A DNA stretch of 10,998 bases from Limnohabitans sp. (GTDB taxonomy: Bacteria; Pseudomonadota; Gammaproteobacteria; Burkholderiales; Burkholderiaceae_C), in assembly GCA_021731425.1 (NCBI GenBank), contig JAKFXJ010000005.1:1-10998 (forward strand), written 5' to 3'. The translations under genes and the position numbers were made by a program. This document shows, in pieces, positions 8,847 to 10,998 of the stretch. How positions within the stretch are numbered: the first letter of the stretch is position 1; each line of letters starts with the position of its first letter. The notes below the pieces were generated by a model. The model saw only the letters and a program-made list of their open reading frames with translations, made no database searches and was not told the origin of the DNA.

Positions 8847-10284
8847 GGGGCTCCCCTTTTTTATTGTTTTGACTGTTCTTGTCGTCGCTGTGCGACTGGA
8901 GCGCTTGCACCACACGCTCCATCTTCATGAAGCGCGAGCCTTTGACGACCACGCTGTGGAACTCGCCCAGCGACCCTGTGGCCGCCGACAGCAAACTGTC
9001 CATGTCTGCGAAGTGCCGGGCCGCACCAAAGGCCTCAGCGCTGTGTACACACAAGTCACCCAGGGTGAACAGTGCTTCGATGCCGCGCTCGGCGGCGTAG
9101 GCACCCACCTCGGCATGGAACTCGGGGCCTTGGTTGCCCACCTCACCCATATCACCTAAGACCAGCAAACGCGGCGCAGGCAACTCGGCCAGCACGTCGA
9201 TGGCGGCGCGTACCGAGTCGGGGTTGGCGTTGTAGGTGTCGTCCACCAAGGTGATTTCTTCTGCACCCATAGGCAGGACCAGTGCACGCGAGCGGCCCTT
9301 GACCGGCTCAAACGCCACCAAGCCCTGCACCACGGCGGCCAAGGGCACACCTGCAGCCAAAGCGCAGGCCGTGGCGGCCAAGGCGTTTTTGACGTTGTGT
9401 CGCCCGGCAATGTGCAGGTGCACAGGCGCGGTGCCCTCAGGCGTTTTGAGCGTGAACTGCCAGGCGCCTGACTGCCAGACCACCACGGCCGCACGCACAT
9501 CGGCGTCTGTGGCAGAGCTCATGGCAAAACAGCGCTGCGCACGCTGGCCCGACAGCTCGCGCCACACGGCCGTGAAATCTTCATCGGCTGGAAACACCGC
9601 CACGCCCTCAGGAGGCAAGGCCTGCAGCACCGCCCCGTTTTCATGCGCCACAGCCTCGACGGTGCCCATGAACTCTTGGTGCTCACGTTGGGCGTTGTTG
9701 ACCAAAGCCACGGTGGGCTGGGCCAGTTGGGACAAGTAGGCGATCTCACCGGGGTGGTTCATGCCCAGCTCGACCACGGCCATGCGGTGGTGGGCACGCA
9801 AATTGAACAGGGTCAAGGGCACGCCAATGTCGTTGTTCAGGTTGCCCTGGGTGGACAAGGCGTCGTCTCCCGCATAGGCACGCAAGATGGACGCGACCAT
9901 TTGGGTCACGGTGGTCTTGCCGTTGCTGCCGGTCACGGCGATCAGCGGCAAACTGAATTGCGCACGCCAACCCGCCGCCAGCTCGCCCAAAGCGATGCGT
10001 GCATCGGGCACCACCAGCGCGGGCAAGCCGTGCGCCGCAGCTTGTGCTTCGCCAGAAGCCTCGCACACCACTGCCACAGCGCCTTGCGCTTGGGCTTGAG
10101 CGATGAACTGGTTGCCATCAAAGCGCTCACCACGCAAAGCCACAAACAGGTCACCTGCTTGCAGGCTGCGGCTGTCGGTGTGCACCCGGTCGGCCACCAC
10201 ACCTTGCACGTTCACGCCGCGGGCTTGGCTCAGCCAGCTCAGGGCGAGACTCAAATTCAGTTGCATGGACACCGGGGCTTTCAT
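8836..10284 (-). CDS. murF: UDP-MurNAc-tripeptide--D-alanyl-D-alanine ligase (MurF)
   Basis: MurF is the last cytoplasmic Mur ligase and attaches D-Ala-D-Ala to UDP-MurNAc-tripeptide. It has 482 residues, slightly longer than E. coli MurF (about 452). The N-terminal substrate domain has [23 protein letters not shown] (35-57). The ATPase domain has [15 protein letters not shown] (115-129), [18 protein letters not shown] (145-162), [11 protein letters not shown] (171-181) and [10 protein letters not shown] (201-210). The C-terminal domain has [16 protein letters not shown] (291-306), GRSRAL (330-335), [15 protein letters not shown] (348-362), VLGDMGEVG (375-383) and [13 protein letters not shown] (447-459). 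DDTYNANP and KGSRFMKME are MurF-specific. The last 20 or so residues form a polar tail rich in Asp, Asn and Lys. The ATG at 10284 overlaps the murE stop as ATGA, with AGGGGG seven bases upstream. A second ATG at 10266 (MQLNLSL) has no comparable site. Confidence 0.98.
   Translation of the reverse strand: MKAPVSMQLNLSLALSWLSQARGVNVQGVVADRVHTDSRSLQAGDLFVALRGERFDGNQFIAQAQAQGAVAVVCEASGEAQAAAHGLPALVVPDARIALGELAAGWRAQFSLPLIAVTGSNGKTTVTQMVASILRAYAGDDALSTQGNLNNDIGVPLTLFNLRAHHRMAVVELGMNHPGEIAYLSQLAQPTVALVNNAQREHQEFMGTVEAVAHENGAVLQALPPEGVAVFPADEDFTAVWRELSGQRAQRCFAMSSATDADVRAAVVVWQSGAWQFTLKTPEGTAPVHLHIAGRHNVKNALAATACALAAGVPLAAVVQGLVAFEPVKGRSRALVLPMGAEEITLVDDTYNANPDSVRAAIDVLAELPAPRLLVLGDMGEVGNQGPEFHAEVGAYAAERGIEALFTLGDLCVHSAEAFGAARHFADMDSLLSAATGSLGEFHSVVVKGSRFMKMERVVQALQSHSDDKNSQNNKKGEPHAA
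8851..8857 (-). promoter_or_regulatory. mraY ribosome binding site inside the murF 3' end
   Basis: AGGGGAG on the minus strand lies four bases before the mraY ATG at 8846 and immediately follows a run of A residues. The site and the start codon are both inside murF coding sequence. It marks the start of mraY and argues against the upstream extension of the frame. Confidence 0.65.
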
Positions 10285-10998
10285 GCGGGCACCCCCTGGT
10301 GCTGCACAGCGCGACGCTGTAATGCCGCGCGGGCCTGCGCCACATCCGAAAACGGGTGGCGCACACCCATGATCTCTTGCTCGCTTTCGTGGCCTTTGCC
10401 CGCCACCAGCACCACATCTTGCGCGGCAGCTTGGGCCAGCGCTTCATCAATCGCCAAGGCGCGGTCCAGTTGAATTTGCACCGATTGCGGGCGGCGCAGG
10501 CCTTGGACCATGGCGGCCACAATCGCTTCGGGCGATTCGCTGCGGGGGTTGTCGCTGGTCAGCAGCACTTGGTCGGCTGCGGCTTCGGCGGCAGCGGCCA
10601 TCAAGGGGCGCTTGCTCGCATCGCGGTCACCGCCACAACCCAACACACACCACAGACGGCCGCCCCGCAGCGCTGCCTGCGAACGCAGCGCGGCAAGCGC
10701 TTGGGTGATGGCGTCGGGCGTGTGGGCATAGTCCACGACCACCAGCGGTTGGGGCACATCCGCCTGAGCGCCGGGCAGCGCCAAGGACACACTCTCCATG
10801 CGGCCGGGCACTGCCGTCAGCTGCGCACAGGCTTGCACCGCTTGCGCCAAATCAAAACCCAGGGCCCGCAAACTGCCGATCACGCCCAAGAGGTTGTCGA
10901 TGTTGTAGTCTCCCATGAGGCCTGTGCGCAAAGTCTGCACATCGGCACCTTCGACGACTTCAAACGCCAAACCCTCGGCACTGTGAAGGCTGCGGGCT
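10281..10998 (-). CDS. murE: UDP-MurNAc-L-Ala-D-Glu--meso-diaminopimelate ligase (MurE), C-terminal part (runs off the right edge)
   Basis: MurE adds the third stem-peptide residue to UDP-MurNAc-dipeptide. The 238 complete codons here cover the end of the ATPase domain and the whole C-terminal domain. Visible motifs in order are GDYNIDNLLGVIG (the substrate/ATP domain junction), PGRMESV, VVDYAHTPDAITQAL, VLGCGGDRDASKRPLMAAAA, LTSDNPRSESPEAIV and VAGKGHESEQEI. The DNPR tetrad is the known signature for meso-diaminopimelate, as opposed to the Asp-(Asp/Asn)-Pro-(Asn/Ala) type of L-lysine enzymes, so Gram-negative-type peptidoglycan is expected. The frame continues open to position 10998 with no start inside the window; the 5' part lies beyond the edge. 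The stop overlaps the murF ATG as ATGA. The gene upstream would be expected to be ftsI, as in the standard cluster order. Confidence 0.97.
   Translation of the reverse strand, partial: ARSLHSAEGLAFEVVEGADVQTLRTGLMGDYNIDNLLGVIGSLRALGFDLAQAVQACAQLTAVPGRMESVSLALPGAQADVPQPLVVVDYAHTPDAITQALAALRSQAALRGGRLWCVLGCGGDRDASKRPLMAAAAEAAADQVLLTSDNPRSESPEAIVAAMVQGLRRPQSVQIQLDRALAIDEALAQAAAQDVVLVAGKGHESEQEIMGVRHPFSDVAQARAALQRRAVQHQGVPA

Noticed and set aside
1..10998. Search for mobile elements, CRISPR arrays, tRNA or rRNA genes, toxin-antitoxin or defence genes
   Set aside because: Conserved cell-wall and division genes fill the window end to end with no inserted segment; no direct-repeat array, inverted terminal repeats or RNA gene was recognised by eye.

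Overview
This window is a nearly complete dcw (division and cell wall) cluster, and every gene lies on the minus strand. Reading in the direction of transcription, from high to low coordinate, the order is murE (3' part) - murF - mraY - murD - ftsW - murG - murC - ddlB - ftsQ - ftsA (5' part). This is the classical gene order of Gram-negative bacteria. The GC-rich codon use, the meso-diaminopimelate-type motif (DNPR) in MurE and the general look of the proteins suggest a betaproteobacterium of the order Burkholderiales, probably the family Comamonadaceae. The family placement is an inference from sequence style, not a measured result.

Layout: murE enters at the right edge and ends at 10281. 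murF (8836-10284), mraY (7668-8846) and murD (5886-7664) complete the UDP-MurNAc-pentapeptide and lipid I steps. ftsW (4597-5889) encodes the SEDS-family septal glycan polymerase. murG (3536-4600) makes lipid II. murC (2115-3539) and ddlB (1144-2118) supply UDP-MurNAc-L-Ala and D-Ala-D-Ala. ftsQ (359-1147) encodes the divisome scaffold protein with a POTRA domain. ftsA begins at 318 and runs off the left edge, where ftsZ would be expected next.

The genes are packed as one transcription unit. Six junctions are 4-base stop/start overlaps (ATGA or GTGA), one is an 11-base overlap (murF/mraY), one is a 3-base gap (mraY/murD), and only ftsQ/ftsA has a true spacer (40 bases). Each start from murF to ftsQ has a purine-rich Shine-Dalgarno sequence inside the preceding gene, so translational coupling is likely. 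No promoter, terminator, RNA gene, mobile element, CRISPR array or non-coding stretch above 40 bases was seen.

Together the enzymes take UDP-MurNAc through MurC (L-Ala), MurD (D-Glu), MurE (meso-DAP), MurF (D-Ala-D-Ala from DdlB), MraY (lipid I) and MurG (lipid II). FtsW, FtsQ and FtsA then apply this precursor at the septum. The one clearly unusual feature is a roughly 90-residue acidic, alanine-rich, probably disordered insertion in the central domain of MurD. I found no sign of a previously undescribed system; this is mostly a conserved housekeeping region.
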